Shown: one piece after another, positions 17,633-27,000 of the stretch
Layout of the letters: every line of letters begins with the position of its first letter
Position numbering within the stretch: position 1 is the first letter of the stretch
Origin: Acetobacter aceti
GTDB lineage: Bacteria > Pseudomonadota > Alphaproteobacteria > Acetobacterales > Acetobacteraceae
NCBI RefSeq assembly: GCF_002005445.1
Contig: NZ_CP014692.1
Location: 3,661,038 to 3,725,037, forward strand
Reading direction: 5' to 3'
DNA length: 64,000 nt
Notes under the pieces: generated by a model
Database searches by the model: none
What the model was told of the DNA's origin: nothing
What the model saw: only the letters and a program-made list of their open reading frames with translations
Made by a program: the position numbers and the translations under genes

Positions 17633-17785
17633 GAACGGGACCTCTGGCTGACACGGGTTGCAGATGCCAACCTAACCCGAATATGTGGGAAACGGGTGAC
17701 GTCGGCGCACGCTCGTCCTATACCGCGCGAAAAGCATGCCGCAATGTAGTACGTCATCCCGATGTCGTGCCTTAAGGAGCCCTTC

Positions 17786-19387
17786 ATGTCCGCCACCGAT
17801 CAGGACGCCGCCACACCCGCCCTCGATGCCTCCCTGCACGCCGATCGGATCCTGATCCTTGATTTCGGCTCACAGGTGACGCAGCTCATCGCCCGTCGTG
17901 TGCGCGAGAGCGGCGTTTACTGCGAAATCTGGCCATTTACGGCGAACGAGGAGCGCATCCGCAGCTTTGCGCCGCGTGGCATCATCCTCTCGGGTGGTCC
18001 GGCCAGCGTGCATGATGAAGGCGCGCCAACCATTCCGGACGTGGTGTTTGCGCTGAACGTACCGGTGCTCGGCATCTGCTACGGCCAGCAGGCCATGTGC
18101 AACCAGCTTGGCGGCAAGGTCGAAGGCTCCGACCACCGTGAGTTCGGCCGCGCTTTTGTGGAGATCACCGAGGACTGCGCCCTGTTCCGTGGCGCATGGG
18201 CGCGTGGCGGTCGTGAGCAGGTGTGGATGAGCCACGGTGACCGGGTAACGAAACTGCCGCCGGGTTTCCGCGCCGTGGCGACGTCCGAGGGGGCGCCGTT
18301 CGCGGTGATCGCCGATGAAGGACGCCGCATGTATGGCGTGCAGTTCCACCCGGAAGTGGTCCACACACCGCATGGCGCGGCGCTGCTGAAGAACTTCACG
18401 CACAATGTCGCGGGCTGCACCGGCACATGGACGATGGCCCGTTTCCGCGATGTCGAGATCGAGAAGATCCGTCAGCAGGTTGGCGACAAGCGGGTGATCT
18501 GCGGCCTGTCGGGAGGCGTGGACTCCTCCGTCGCCGCCGTGCTGATCCATCAGGCCATCGGTGACCAGCTTACCTGCATCTTCGTCGATCACGGTATGCT
18601 CCGTGCCGGTGAAGCCGAGGAAGTGGTCAAGACGTTCCGTGGCCAGTTCAACATCAAGCTGATCCACCGCGACGCATCCGACATGTTCCTCTCTGCTCTG
18701 GAAGGCGTGACGGACCCGGAGATCAAGCGCAAGACCATCGGACGTCTGTTTATCGAAGTGTTCGAGGAAGAAGCCGCGAAGATCGGTGGCGCCGAGTTCC
18801 TCGCGCAGGGCACGCTCTATCCGGATGTGATCGAAAGCGTCAGCTTTACGGGTGGCCCGTCCGTCACCATCAAGTCGCACCACAATGTTGGTGGCCTGCC
18901 CGAGCGCATGAACATGAAGCTCGTCGAGCCGCTGCGTGAGCTGTTCAAGGATGAGGTTCGTGATCTTGGCCGTGAGCTGGATATTCCGGAGAGCATTGTC
19001 GGTCGTCATCCGTTCCCCGGTCCGGGTCTGGCCATCCGCATTCCGAGCGACAGCATCACCCGCGAGAAGCTGGACCTGCTGCGCAAGGTGGATTCCATCT
19101 ATCTGGAAGAGATCCGTAACGCTGGTCTGTATGACGCCATATGGCAGGCCTTCGCCGTGCTGCTGCCTGTTCGTACTGTCGGTGTTATGGGCGATGGCCG
19201 CACCTACGATCAGGCCGTGGCGCTGCGTGCCGTCACCAGCACGGACGGCATGACGGCGGATGTCTATCCGTTCGACATGGGGTTCCTGAACCGCGTGGCG
19301 AGCCGCATTGTCAACGAGGTGCGCGGCATCAACCGCGTGACGTATGACATCACGTCCAAGCCGCCCGGCACGATTGAGTGGGAATGA
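17786..19387 (+). CDS. guaA: GMP synthase (glutamine-hydrolysing)
   Basis: This 533-residue enzyme aminates XMP to GMP using glutamine and ATP. The N-terminal class I glutamine amidotransferase domain shows LDFGSQ and the nucleophile C98 in GICYGQQ, with the paired histidine in [10 protein letters not shown]. The ATP-pyrophosphatase P-loop [12 protein letters not shown] is near residue 241, and the C-terminal dimerisation domain ends with [12 protein letters not shown] as in the family. The ATG at 17786 is preceded by AAGGAG; an upstream in-frame ATG at 17762 would add an unconserved octapeptide. A strong terminator follows. Confidence 0.98.
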   Translation: MSATDQDAATPALDASLHADRILILDFGSQVTQLIARRVRESGVYCEIWPFTANEERIRSFAPRGIILSGGPASVHDEGAPTIPDVVFALNVPVLGICYGQQAMCNQLGGKVEGSDHREFGRAFVEITEDCALFRGAWARGGREQVWMSHGDRVTKLPPGFRAVATSEGAPFAVIADEGRRMYGVQFHPEVVHTPHGAALLKNFTHNVAGCTGTWTMARFRDVEIEKIRQQVGDKRVICGLSGGVDSSVAAVLIHQAIGDQLTCIFVDHGMLRAGEAEEVVKTFRGQFNIKLIHRDASDMFLSALEGVTDPEIKRKTIGRLFIEVFEEEAAKIGGAEFLAQGTLYPDVIESVSFTGGPSVTIKSHHNVGGLPERMNMKLVEPLRELFKDEVRDLGRELDIPESIVGRHPFPGPGLAIRIPSDSITREKLDLLRKVDSIYLEEIRNAGLYDAIWQAFAVLLPVRTVGVMGDGRTYDQAVALRAVTSTDGMTADVYPFDMGFLNRVASRIVNEVRGINRVTYDITSKPPGTIEWE

Positions 19388-19433
19388 TCCCACGTCTGGC
19401 ATAGGGTAGCATCACCCGGCATGAAAGCGCCTT

Positions 19434-19460
19434 AAAGCCCGCAGAAATGCGGGCTTTTTT
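19434..19460 (+). terminator. Rho-independent terminator of guaA
   Basis: AAAGCCCGCA pairs with TGCGGGCTTT across a GAAA tetraloop and is followed by further T residues. It is one of the clearest intrinsic terminators in the window. Confidence 0.9.
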
Positions 19461-19744
19461 GGTTTTTGGTCCGGCACTGTCTGGCACCGAACGGTATCGC
19501 CAAGCAGTTATTTTTTATGGCATAGTGCGTGGCACTGACTGAAGCTGATGCCATGATTTTTATCGATACCATGTCGGACACTTTGTGGGTGTCATGGTGT
19601 TAATTTCCAGCAACCAGTTGAATAAAAAGAGATTTCTCTGATTATTTTGGCGGTTTTTGATCATGGTATCGTTATGTGGGTGCCACGAGCCGATGCTGAC
19701 CGCGACAAGGGGTTCATGCGCATCTCCACGGAAAAGATTTTGAT
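19461..19744. other. Intergenic region with short inverted repeats
   Basis: No gene is supported. The region has GATACCATG near 19563 and its reverse complement CATGGTATC about 100 bases later, and a local GACAC/GTGTC hairpin between them. A non-coding RNA or remnant of a mobile element is possible but not shown. Confidence 0.3.
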
Positions 19745-20359
19745 TTATTCAGGTTTGTTGAGAATTTCAGCCGTGGCGCGCTTGAGGATATCGATGATGC
19801 GGCTCTTTTCTTCAGGACGACATCCCCGCTGACGCATCAAGGCCTGTTTGAAAGCATGGCGGGCCTCATGGAATTCGTCGGAAGCGCGTGGGTCTGCGTC
19901 GTCGACGCCTGAGAAGGCGTCCCGCACCTCGCCCATGCGGCTGCCGATTCGCTGCAGGGTTTCGATGATGCTGTCAGCCTGTTCCCGATTTGCTTCGAGA
20001 AACGCCCGACCTTCATTGGTCAGCGTATAGAGTTTGCGATTACCTTCCGGAGACGATGTGACCTGGCCGGTCTCATCAAGATAGGTGAGGGCAGGATAAA
20101 CCATGCCGGGACTTGGCGTGTAAAAGCCGCCGGATTTTTCTTCGAGAAGACGGATCAGTTCATAACCGTGCGCAGGCTGGGTCTCCAGAAGAGCCAGAAG
20201 AACCAGTTGCAGTTCACCGGAGCTGAGCTTGCGACCGGCAGGAAAATCACCTTTGCCGAAACCGTGACGGGAACCGCCACCGAACCGGCTGCGACTTTTT
20301 GAGCGTTCGCCTTCTGCGTGTCGGGAGGGGTGATGTCTGGATACATGATCTTTAAACAT
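19745..20359 (-). CDS. PadR family transcriptional regulator, YqjI-like
   Basis: This 204-residue protein has a winged-helix PadR domain from about residue 45 (LSSGELQLVLLALLETQPAH) with the diagnostic GYELI and TPSPGMVYPALTYLDE segments. A C-terminal helical dimerisation region follows. The N-terminus (residues 1-40) is rich in His, Arg, Ser and Gly, including HVSRHHPSRH, like the metal-sensing extension of E. coli YqjI, a nickel-responsive repressor. It lacks the Cys clusters of that protein. No Shine-Dalgarno sequence precedes the ATG; an AT-rich palindrome lies directly upstream and may be its own operator. Target genes are unknown; no siderophore-reductase gene is adjacent. Confidence 0.85.
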   Translation of the reverse strand: MFKDHVSRHHPSRHAEGERSKSRSRFGGGSRHGFGKGDFPAGRKLSSGELQLVLLALLETQPAHGYELIRLLEEKSGGFYTPSPGMVYPALTYLDETGQVTSSPEGNRKLYTLTNEGRAFLEANREQADSIIETLQRIGSRMGEVRDAFSGVDDADPRASDEFHEARHAFKQALMRQRGCRPEEKSRIIDILKRATAEILNKPE

Positions 20360-20360
20360 G

Positions 20361-20390
20361 TCTTACGATATATATGTTTTAAGATATAAC
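20361..20390. promoter_or_regulatory. Putative autoregulatory operator/promoter of the PadR gene
   Basis: TCTTA (20361-20365) and TAAGA (20380-20384) flank an ATATAT core right beside the start codon of the regulator. PadR and YqjI-type proteins bind AT-rich TATCTTA-like palindromes, so autoregulation is plausible. The overlap with the ribosome-binding position suggests a very short leader. Confidence 0.45.
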
Positions 20391-20523
20391 TCAAGACTGT
20401 TTTTGTGACATTGAGTCTGGATTGATTGCGTATTGTAACTATCGACGTCCGGCTGATTCGATATGCCGCCCACAGGATAATCTTATCCAGGGATAACCGC
20501 CCGCCTGCGATAAGGAGGCGGGA

Positions 20524-21606
20524 TCAGACCGAAGACAGGCATGTGTCATAGATTGCCCGCCACCGGTCGATGACTGCCTGCGGCGTAAAGCCGTGCTCGT
20601 AATCAGCCAATCCACCAGAGACAATCCGGTCACGCAGAGTGCTGTCATCCAGAACCGACCGGAGGGCGCTGACAAGTGCTGGAAGATCGTCGATCGGTGT
20701 CAGCATGCCGTTTTCGCCCGTGCGAACGTAAGCACGCGGACCAGCCGCAGCGCAGGCCACCAGAGGCGTTTTCGTGGACCATGCGTCCAGAATGACGGTT
20801 CCGAACGGCTCGTAGCGTGAGGGCAGCACACAGATATCGGACGCCGCGAGAAGAGCGCCGCGATCGGTGCGCCACCCGGCGAAGCGAATCCGGTCGGTCA
20901 CGCCTTCCTGTCTTGCCTGTTCCTCCAGCGCGGCGCGCAGCGGACCGTCGCCTGCCATCCATAAATAACAGTCCGGCAACTGCTGCATGGCCGAAATGAG
21001 CGTCTCGAGCCCTTTTGCTTCATGCAGGCGGGAGAGCGTCAGCAGAACACGGGCATCCTGAGGCGTATCGAGTTCCTCGCGGGGGAGTGCGGGTTCGGGT
21101 GTGACTGAGGAAAAGGTCGGCGCGGAGAATATGCGGTCTGTCGCTGTGGCGTTGTCTGCGGGATGCCAGTCCGGATCGGCGCGCATCCGCTCTGCGATAT
21201 CAGGCGTGCAGCCCACGAGATGCGTGCAGTGAGTATATGGTTTGAGGTCGCGGTAATTGCCGAACCAGCCGATGACGGGACGATTGCCGGAAAGATGGCT
21301 GGCGTTGGCGGGCATGCTCTCCGCTGCGCGCCGCATCCAGCAGTGAATGAGGGAAGGCTCAAGCTGGCGCACAAGCTTCGTCATGCGCCATTTTCTCCAT
21401 AAGGGGACGGGGCGCTTGAGAATGTCGGTTTCGATTGCGAGTCCCGCGTCTTCGAGCTCTTTCAGGCGTGGAGCATCCGGATGGAGAACGACTGTCTGCC
21501 GGACGCCGGCCTTGTGCAGGCCCAGTATGACATCGGTGGAATAGAGTTCCGCTCCACCATGCCCCCGTGCCGCCATGACCTGTAGAATGTGCGGAGTGTT
21601 GCTCAC
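20524..21606 (-). CDS. Glycosyltransferase family 4 protein
   Basis: This 360-residue GT-B enzyme opens with ILQVMAARGHGGAELY, where the glycine-rich turn binds the donor. The C-terminal domain has TLSRLHEAKGLETLI, MAGDGPLRAALE and EPFGTVILDAW, the GT4 nucleotide-sugar binding signature, although the second acidic residue of the EX7E pair is Asp. It should add a sugar to a lipid- or polymer-linked acceptor in the cytoplasm, probably in LPS or exopolysaccharide assembly. The start is GTG at 21606, with GAGGGAAG upstream. No partner glycan gene is adjacent. Confidence 0.85.
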   Translation of the reverse strand: MSNTPHILQVMAARGHGGAELYSTDVILGLHKAGVRQTVVLHPDAPRLKELEDAGLAIETDILKRPVPLWRKWRMTKLVRQLEPSLIHCWMRRAAESMPANASHLSGNRPVIGWFGNYRDLKPYTHCTHLVGCTPDIAERMRADPDWHPADNATATDRIFSAPTFSSVTPEPALPREELDTPQDARVLLTLSRLHEAKGLETLISAMQQLPDCYLWMAGDGPLRAALEEQARQEGVTDRIRFAGWRTDRGALLAASDICVLPSRYEPFGTVILDAWSTKTPLVACAAAGPRAYVRTGENGMLTPIDDLPALVSALRSVLDDSTLRDRIVSGGLADYEHGFTPQAVIDRWRAIYDTCLSSV

Positions 21607-21852
21607 ATCGCTTCCCTCGCAAGTGTTTCGGGTGACATATCTTCCTGATGGCTGAAAAACGAAAGATGAAATATTTGTAAGAACGGAAAGAATTTACCTC
21701 CTTTCCGGTCGATCTGACGTCAGATCATGCCGCACAGCGAATGCAGCCTATCTTCTGGGCGCAGATTTTGTAACTGAGTGACAGGAATGTTATTGCGAGG
21801 CGTTCTCATTATCTGCTAATGTGGCTTCAAGTTGAGGCTATGAGGCGCGTAG

Positions 21853-22092
21853 ATGTATATCTGCTCCTGTAACGGGCTGACCGATCACGATGTAAGCGCT
21901 GCGGTGGAAGCCGGAGCGACGCGGCCCGGAGAGGTCTACGCGGCTCGAAAATGTCGGGCGCAGTGCGGCAATTGTGTCAAAGGTGTTGTCTGTTTGCTGC
22001 GTGAAGCGTTGAAGCAGCGCAATGCGCCAGCCGTGGTCATGGCGTCTCTGGAGCTTTCGGCGCAGCAGGATATGCCCCGCGCCGTTGCCTGA
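21853..22092 (+). CDS. bfd: Bacterioferritin-associated ferredoxin-like [2Fe-2S] protein
   Basis: This 79-residue protein has the BFD-like [2Fe-2S] binding pattern: C4 and C6 in ICSCNG, then C38 and C41 in CGNC. Family members pass electrons to bacterioferritin so that stored iron can be released. No bacterioferritin gene lies next to it. Iron-dependent control is expected for such genes; no Fur box was identified with confidence upstream. A long hairpin follows. Confidence 0.85.
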   Translation: MYICSCNGLTDHDVSAAVEAGATRPGEVYAARKCRAQCGNCVKGVVCLLREALKQRNAPAVVMASLELSAQQDMPRAVA

Positions 22093-22120
22093 ACAGTCGC
22101 CGGTTTCGTGTGCCCGAAGC

Positions 22121-22168
22121 ACCATGCAAAAAGGCAGGGAGTTTTCACTCCCTGCCTTTTTGCATGGT
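22121..22168. terminator. Long perfect hairpin, bidirectional terminator
   Basis: Two 21-base arms (22121-22141 and 22148-22168) are exact reverse complements around a six-base loop. The arms contain A and T runs so each strand ends in a U-rich tract. It separates the convergent bfd and porin genes. Confidence 0.85.
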
Positions 22169-22252
22169 GTCAGACGATCAAATCTGCCGAAAAATCAGAT
22201 CTGCTCATCCGGTAAAGGCGGAATGTTGCCCGCCTCTCCTGACTGTTCTGGA

Positions 22253-23956
22253 TCAGAAAGCGGCCTGCACACGGGCAGCGACGGAGTTTCCGTTGCGGCC
22301 TGCGATGTTGACCAGGCCGTCGTGATTGGTCCGCTGATCGATGAAGTGGTTGTAGTCCAGCATGACACGGAAGTGGCGGTTCGGATACCAGTTCAGACCA
22401 CCGGACCAGACAATCTGGTTGCCGCCACGGACGCCTGTGGCGGAGTTCGGCTGGCTGTTGAGATTCGTTTCACTGTAGCGACCCGTGACTTCAAGCGCAC
22501 CCCAGTGACCGGTTGCAGGATTGAATTCCTGATTCTCTTTCACGCCCGGAGCTGCGAAAGCGCCTTCCTTGTAGTTGTAGGCACGTGGTGTACCGAACAG
22601 GGTGTAGTTCGCAGCCACATACCAGCCGGAAAAGTTCAGGTTGCTGAGAGACTGGCCGGATGCGTCACGTGAGCGGTTGACGCCGATATGGTAGTATTCA
22701 CTCTTGATAAGGAAGCTTTTCCAGCGAAGGCCAACTTCGGGACCCGCTGCCCAGACCTGAGCCACATTCGTAATGGCTCCGGTACCGAGAAGACTGTCCT
22801 CACCGAGGTTAACTTCCGGGCGCTGGCTGAAGGTGAAGGAGCGGCCATGTGCTCCATTGTTTGGCTTGAAAGCCGACATGGCGGAAATACCGAGATGCAG
22901 GTCCCAGTTTTTCGTAGCGATGGGACGACCAGCGGCACGAAGCATGCCGCCCGTCTGGCTGTCGCTGATAGCGCCATCGCCGCCATAGTAACCGTTGCCG
23001 TTACGTCCACCAAACTGCTGGCCCGTAAAATACGCGGCGAGCCACCAGCGTTTTTCGTAGTGCAGACCACCGACGACGAAACGAGCGTCACTGGCGGAGA
23101 TATTACGCACGATATCGGTAATTCCGGGCCGCTCCATCATCTCGAAGTCGTTCGAGCTTTCGGCGTCTTCTTCGGTAACGCGTGGCTGGAAATAACCGAC
23201 CGTCAGGATGGTGTTGCGCAGACCGGCGTAGTTCAGGTTCGCTTCGTATAGACCGACTGTGCCGTCATTGTTACCTGCACCGAAGTCAGGCGTGACGTTG
23301 GCGACCCAGTCCTTGTACCGGAAGGTGAACGGAATACGCAGACGACGTGCGTTGGAAGTAAAGCTGTTGAATTTTCCTGTAGCTTCACCGCGACGGGGAG
23401 TTACGCCCATGAAACCACCAAAGTCTTCATGGAACGCGAGGCCGACCGAGAATGCGTATTTGCCATCTTCGGACTGGATTGTCGGACGGCCATTAGGAAA
23501 GCCGATTTTCATACCACCAATCTGTACGACTTCGGTTCCGGCAGAGGCGCGCTTGAAATCTTCCCACGAGCTGGTGATGCCACGATCAGAAGCCGGACGA
23601 CCATCACCCGAAGCGTGATAGTTGATCCTGGCCTGCTGATTGAAACCGATGCCAGCTTCCGGAGCGCCGTTATAATCGTTCGGCGTGTGGGCTGCTGCTG
23701 CGCGAGCATTCTTCCAGGAATGCGCTTCGCCACGATCGGAAGCCGGACGACCGTCATGATTGGTGGGGAATGTGTTCCGGTGACGCAGCTCGGAGCGCAT
23801 GCTCAGCATCTCCTGGCGCATTTCGGCCATTTCACGACGCAGGGCAGCAACTTCGGCGCTGTCTGAGGTTGCTGCATGCGCAGAGGAAACTGACAGGGCT
23901 GATGCTCCGCTCAGTGCTGTCAGTGAAAGAAGTAGGAAACGGGAGGACAGGGTCAT
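22253..23956 (-). CDS. Outer-membrane porin (OprO/OprP type) with duplicated N-terminal motif
   Basis: This 567-residue protein has a signal peptide ending at SSAHAA, a short coiled coil (VAALRREMAEMRQEMLSMRSEL) and then a linker. A beta-barrel follows from about residue 150 to the C-terminal F. The barrel opens with SEDGKYAFSVGLAFHEDF and ends NSVAARVQAAF, as phosphate-selective-porin relatives do. In the linker the motif DGRPASDRG plus a following SW occurs at residues 68-81 and again at 118-131, exactly 50 residues apart. The coiled coil and linker probably reach from the barrel towards the cell wall. Transported substrate is unknown. Confidence 0.85.
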   Translation of the reverse strand: MTLSSRFLLLSLTALSGASALSVSSAHAATSDSAEVAALRREMAEMRQEMLSMRSELRHRNTFPTNHDGRPASDRGEAHSWKNARAAAAHTPNDYNGAPEAGIGFNQQARINYHASGDGRPASDRGITSSWEDFKRASAGTEVVQIGGMKIGFPNGRPTIQSEDGKYAFSVGLAFHEDFGGFMGVTPRRGEATGKFNSFTSNARRLRIPFTFRYKDWVANVTPDFGAGNNDGTVGLYEANLNYAGLRNTILTVGYFQPRVTEEDAESSNDFEMMERPGITDIVRNISASDARFVVGGLHYEKRWWLAAYFTGQQFGGRNGNGYYGGDGAISDSQTGGMLRAAGRPIATKNWDLHLGISAMSAFKPNNGAHGRSFTFSQRPEVNLGEDSLLGTGAITNVAQVWAAGPEVGLRWKSFLIKSEYYHIGVNRSRDASGQSLSNLNFSGWYVAANYTLFGTPRAYNYKEGAFAAPGVKENQEFNPATGHWGALEVTGRYSETNLNSQPNSATGVRGGNQIVWSGGLNWYPNRHFRVMLDYNHFIDQRTNHDGLVNIAGRNGNSVAARVQAAF

Positions 23957-24076
23957 CTCTCTCTTGATCCGGAGCCGTGGGATGACGCCCTGTTAATCGC
24001 TACTCACGAAAAACGGCGTGAAGCTTGAATGACACAGGTATTTCAGTTTTGTTGCACACGCAGAATCCTGCGGTTT

Positions 24077-25414
24077 CTAGCCGTATAAAGAGCCATTCGC
24101 GCGCGTGTGGACGCACTCCCCGCCCACCCATGTGGCTAAAATACAACGCTCATCACCGAGGGTCATCAGCGTGAAAAGCAGCTCTTCGATATTTTCGCAG
24201 CGCGACGTCCTGTAATCGAGCAGAGGAAAGGCGTGTGGGTCGAGCACGCACAGGTCAGCTTCCATGCCCGGCGCAAGTGTGCCGATTCTGTCTTCCAGAT
24301 GCAGGGAGCGGGCTCCTCCGGCGGTCGCCAGCCAGAAAGCCTGCGCCGGATGGAGTGAGCGCCCCGTCAGTTGCGCGACCTTGTAGGCTTCCCCCAATGT
24401 CCTGAGCTGTGACAGGGAGGTGCCTGCGCCGACATCGGTGCCAAGCCCTGTGCGCACCGGACGCAAGGGAGACAGTACTTCGAAAAGTTTGAAGAGACCA
24501 CTGCCCAGAAACAGATTGGAGGTCGGGCAGTGCGCCAGACCTGCGGCGCTCTCATGACACCGGCAGAACTCCTTTTCGCCGATATGGATTCCATGACCGA
24601 AGATGCTGCGAGGACCGACCAGCCCGGCATGATCGTAGACATCAAGATAAGAAGACCGCTCCGGAAACAGACGGGCGACAGTCTCGATTTCATGCAGATT
24701 TTCGGAAAGATGCGTCTGCATGAAAAGCCCGTCATGCTGACGGAACAGGTGCCCGGCGGCTTCAAGCTGCTCCGGTGTGCTGGTGATCGCGAACCGGGGT
24801 GTTACAGCGTAGGATAGCCGTCCTTTTCCGTGCCATCGCCCGATGAGCGCTGCCGAGTCGTCGTAGCCTGTCTGCACCGAGTCCCGCAGGGCGTCGGGAG
24901 CGTTGCGGTCCATCAGCACCTTGCCCGCGATCATGCGGGCGCCGATCCGCTCGGCTTCTGTGAAAAAGGCGTCCACGGACTGCGGGTGAACCGTGCAGTA
25001 GACGGCGGCCGTCGTCGTGCCAGCACGCAGCAACTCGCCGAGGAACCGTCTGGCGGTGTCCCGCGCCACCAGCGGATCGGAGAACGCGGCTTCCGCAGGG
25101 AAGATATACTGGTCCAGCCACTCCAGAAGCTGCTGTCCCCATGATGCGATGACCGGCAGTTGCGGGTAATGCACATGGGTGTCGATGAAGCCTGCCGAGA
25201 TCAGCGCATCGCCGTAAGAGACAATGACCGTCTCTTTCTTCAGTGTGTCACGGAGTGTTGTATAGGCGCCGACCTGTGTGATCAGGCCGCTCTCCATGAT
25301 GACCAGCCCGTCCTCTTCCACCAGCAGGGCCTCTGACGGCGGAACGCTGAACGGATTGTCCCGAAAGGTGACGATGCGGCCCCGGACTGCGGTTTGATTG
25401 CGGCTGGAGGTCAT
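24077..25414 (-). CDS. guaD: Guanine deaminase
   Basis: This 445-residue amidohydrolase converts guanine to xanthine and ammonia. Zinc-binding positions are visible as H80 and H82 (DTHVHYPQ), a histidine in MQTHLSEN, another in FGHGIH and the aspartate in GLGTDVGAG. The SAGFIDTH and CPTSNLFLGSG segments match the guanine deaminase clan rather than other deaminases. It is separate from xanthine-handling genes. Length is typical. It lies divergent from the potassium-channel gene across a 200-base gap. Confidence 0.92.
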   Translation of the reverse strand: MTSSRNQTAVRGRIVTFRDNPFSVPPSEALLVEEDGLVIMESGLITQVGAYTTLRDTLKKETVIVSYGDALISAGFIDTHVHYPQLPVIASWGQQLLEWLDQYIFPAEAAFSDPLVARDTARRFLGELLRAGTTTAAVYCTVHPQSVDAFFTEAERIGARMIAGKVLMDRNAPDALRDSVQTGYDDSAALIGRWHGKGRLSYAVTPRFAITSTPEQLEAAGHLFRQHDGLFMQTHLSENLHEIETVARLFPERSSYLDVYDHAGLVGPRSIFGHGIHIGEKEFCRCHESAAGLAHCPTSNLFLGSGLFKLFEVLSPLRPVRTGLGTDVGAGTSLSQLRTLGEAYKVAQLTGRSLHPAQAFWLATAGGARSLHLEDRIGTLAPGMEADLCVLDPHAFPLLDYRTSRCENIEELLFTLMTLGDERCILATWVGGECVHTRANGSLYG

Positions 25415-25616
25415 TCACGCATTCCCTGTCTGATCTGCGAATGGACCCGAAAAATCGTGTGGGACCGGCTTCGCTGAGGATAGGGAATTTTTCGTCAAAT
25501 GGGGAATGCGGGGGTTCCATGCGCAAGCTTCGGTAGCTGGAAACCGGGCAGGCCGGTATGGGGGGAGAGGGGTGGCGCGGCCTGTTTTTCCGTGTCTTTT
25601 CATCCTTGAAGAGGTC

Positions 25617-26654
25617 ATGATGAAGCGGATCTGGCGGCGACTGAATGAACAGCGTTCCGCTCCCTTGCGGGAAGGACAGGAGGGAGCGTCCCGAGAGGAT
25701 ACAGCGCACGCACCATCTGCCGAGGACGCTCACCGCAAGACGAAACGGCATATTTCCACAAAAGAAGCGATCCGCCGTTTTCGGACCCATGCTCTCGATG
25801 AGAAAAAGCACATCGATGTGGTGCGTGTGGGTGTGCAGGACGCGCTTTGGTCAGACCTTTATCATCATGCTCTGACCGCAAGCTGGGTGACCTTTACCTT
25901 CTGGGCGTTCGTGTCTTATGTGCTGGTCAATCTCCTGTTTGCCGGTCTCTATCTGCTGGTTCCAGGTGAGGTGACGGGTTCGCACCCTCTGTCATTTCTG
26001 GATCTGTTTTTCTTCAGCGTGCAGACGCTTTCCACCGTTGGCTATGGCGGCATGGTGCCGAGCGGTGTCGCCGCCAATGTGATCGTGTCGTTCGAGGTGT
26101 TGCTGGGCATGATGGTCAATGCGCTTGCCGCAGGCGCTGTTTTCGCCCGGATTGCACGGCCTCGGGCGAGGATCATCTTCAGCAACAAGGCGGTCGTGTC
26201 GGATGAAAACGGTGTTCCCGTGCTGTGTATCCGGATCGCCAACTGTCGCCGCAGCCTTATCCTCTCTGTGGATGTCGAGGTGGCGCTGTCACGACTCATA
26301 GTCACGCATGACGGTCACCTTGAGCGGCGTTTCGAACCTCTGACGCTTGTGCAGGCGCATGTGCCGGTGCTGCGTTTCGCTTTCGTGCTGGCGCATGTGG
26401 TGACAGAGACCAGTCCCCTGCACAGTTGCTCACTGGAAGAGCTGAAGGCGGAAGAGGCCGAGATCATTGTGACCGTCACGGGGACGGATGAAGCCATGGG
26501 CCAGACGGTGTTTGCCCGGACGGCTTATGCGTTTGACAAGGTTCTGAATAATCATCGTTTTGTAGACATCATTCACACACGACCCACTGGTGGTCTGGCG
26601 GTGGATTACTCAAAATTCCACGATACAGAGGCGCATGCCAAGCCTGAAGGTTGA
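25617..26654 (+). CDS. Inward-rectifier-type potassium channel (KirBac-like)
   Basis: This 345-residue protein has two membrane helices around a pore loop. The selectivity filter TVGYG is at residues 140-144, and the outer helix WVTFTFWAFVSYVLVNLLFAGLYLLV precedes it in two parts. After the second helix, a C-terminal IRK domain begins at KAVVSDENGVPVLCIRIANCR and continues as a beta-sandwich. An N-terminal polar segment (about residues 1-60) includes the slide helix. It conducts K+ across the inner membrane, as KirBac channels do. ATG at 25617 follows GAAGAGG; a second ATG follows at once. Confidence 0.92.
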   Translation: MMKRIWRRLNEQRSAPLREGQEGASREDTAHAPSAEDAHRKTKRHISTKEAIRRFRTHALDEKKHIDVVRVGVQDALWSDLYHHALTASWVTFTFWAFVSYVLVNLLFAGLYLLVPGEVTGSHPLSFLDLFFFSVQTLSTVGYGGMVPSGVAANVIVSFEVLLGMMVNALAAGAVFARIARPRARIIFSNKAVVSDENGVPVLCIRIANCRRSLILSVDVEVALSRLIVTHDGHLERRFEPLTLVQAHVPVLRFAFVLAHVVTETSPLHSCSLEELKAEEAEIIVTVTGTDEAMGQTVFARTAYAFDKVLNNHRFVDIIHTRPTGGLAVDYSKFHDTEAHAKPEG

Positions 26655-26810
26655 AGGCGCCGTCACGTCTTGTATCAGGATTCTGTATAAGAGGTATGAG
26701 AGGGAATTCATGCCGCTGTCAGGAAGCGCAAAAATTGCGCTGGGCCGGAATTATTCTTTTATAAACAATACACAAGAAAAAAATTCTGGCGCTGTTTGCA
26801 TCAGCTGACC

Positions 26811-26846
26811 ACCCAAAACTGTATCAGATTCGATACAGTTTTGGGT
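26811..26846. terminator. Perfect 15-bp hairpin between the potassium channel and glucose dehydrogenase genes
   Basis: ACCCAAAACTGTATC and GATACAGTTTTGGGT are exact reverse complements around AGATTC. There is no strong T run afterwards, so it may be a factor-independent terminator of low strength or a regulatory palindrome. Confidence 0.55.
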
Positions 26847-26936
26847 TAAGAAAAACAACTCCCTGTGATTCTGATTTCTAAATTCTTGTTTTGGAAATGG
26901 CGTTTGGCGTGAATGCGTCATCGATCCGCGCAGTTT

Positions 26937-26972
26937 TCTGTTTCGAGACAAAAATAAAAATTTCGAAACAGA
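26937..26972. promoter_or_regulatory. Inverted repeat just upstream of glucose dehydrogenase
   Basis: TCTGTTTCGA (26937-26946) and TCGAAACAGA (26963-26972) are perfect reverse complements separated by 16 A/T-rich bases and end 28 bases before the ATG. The spacing suits a regulator site or a leader hairpin. Confidence 0.5.
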
Positions 26973-27000
26973 TAGAAGTTGTAGAAGAAAGAAAATAAAA

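Larger units (their letters stand above)
26655..27000. other. AT-rich upstream region of the glucose dehydrogenase gene
   Basis: No gene is seen. The region holds a hairpin at 26811-26846, a related TGTATC-type element at 26671-26689 and an inverted repeat at 26937-26972, each described separately. The glucose dehydrogenase promoter must lie here. Confidence 0.5.

Noticed and set aside
17870..19402. 510-codon frame on the minus strand across guaA
   Set aside because: It is the antisense shadow of a strongly conserved guaA; composition follows its codon pattern and no family is visible.
19647..19832. 61-codon plus-strand frame after guaA
   Set aside because: It runs into the PadR gene antisense and has no ribosome-binding site or family.
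26811..26846. Possible MITE end
   Set aside because: No target duplication or second end was found, so a hairpin/terminator reading is simpler.
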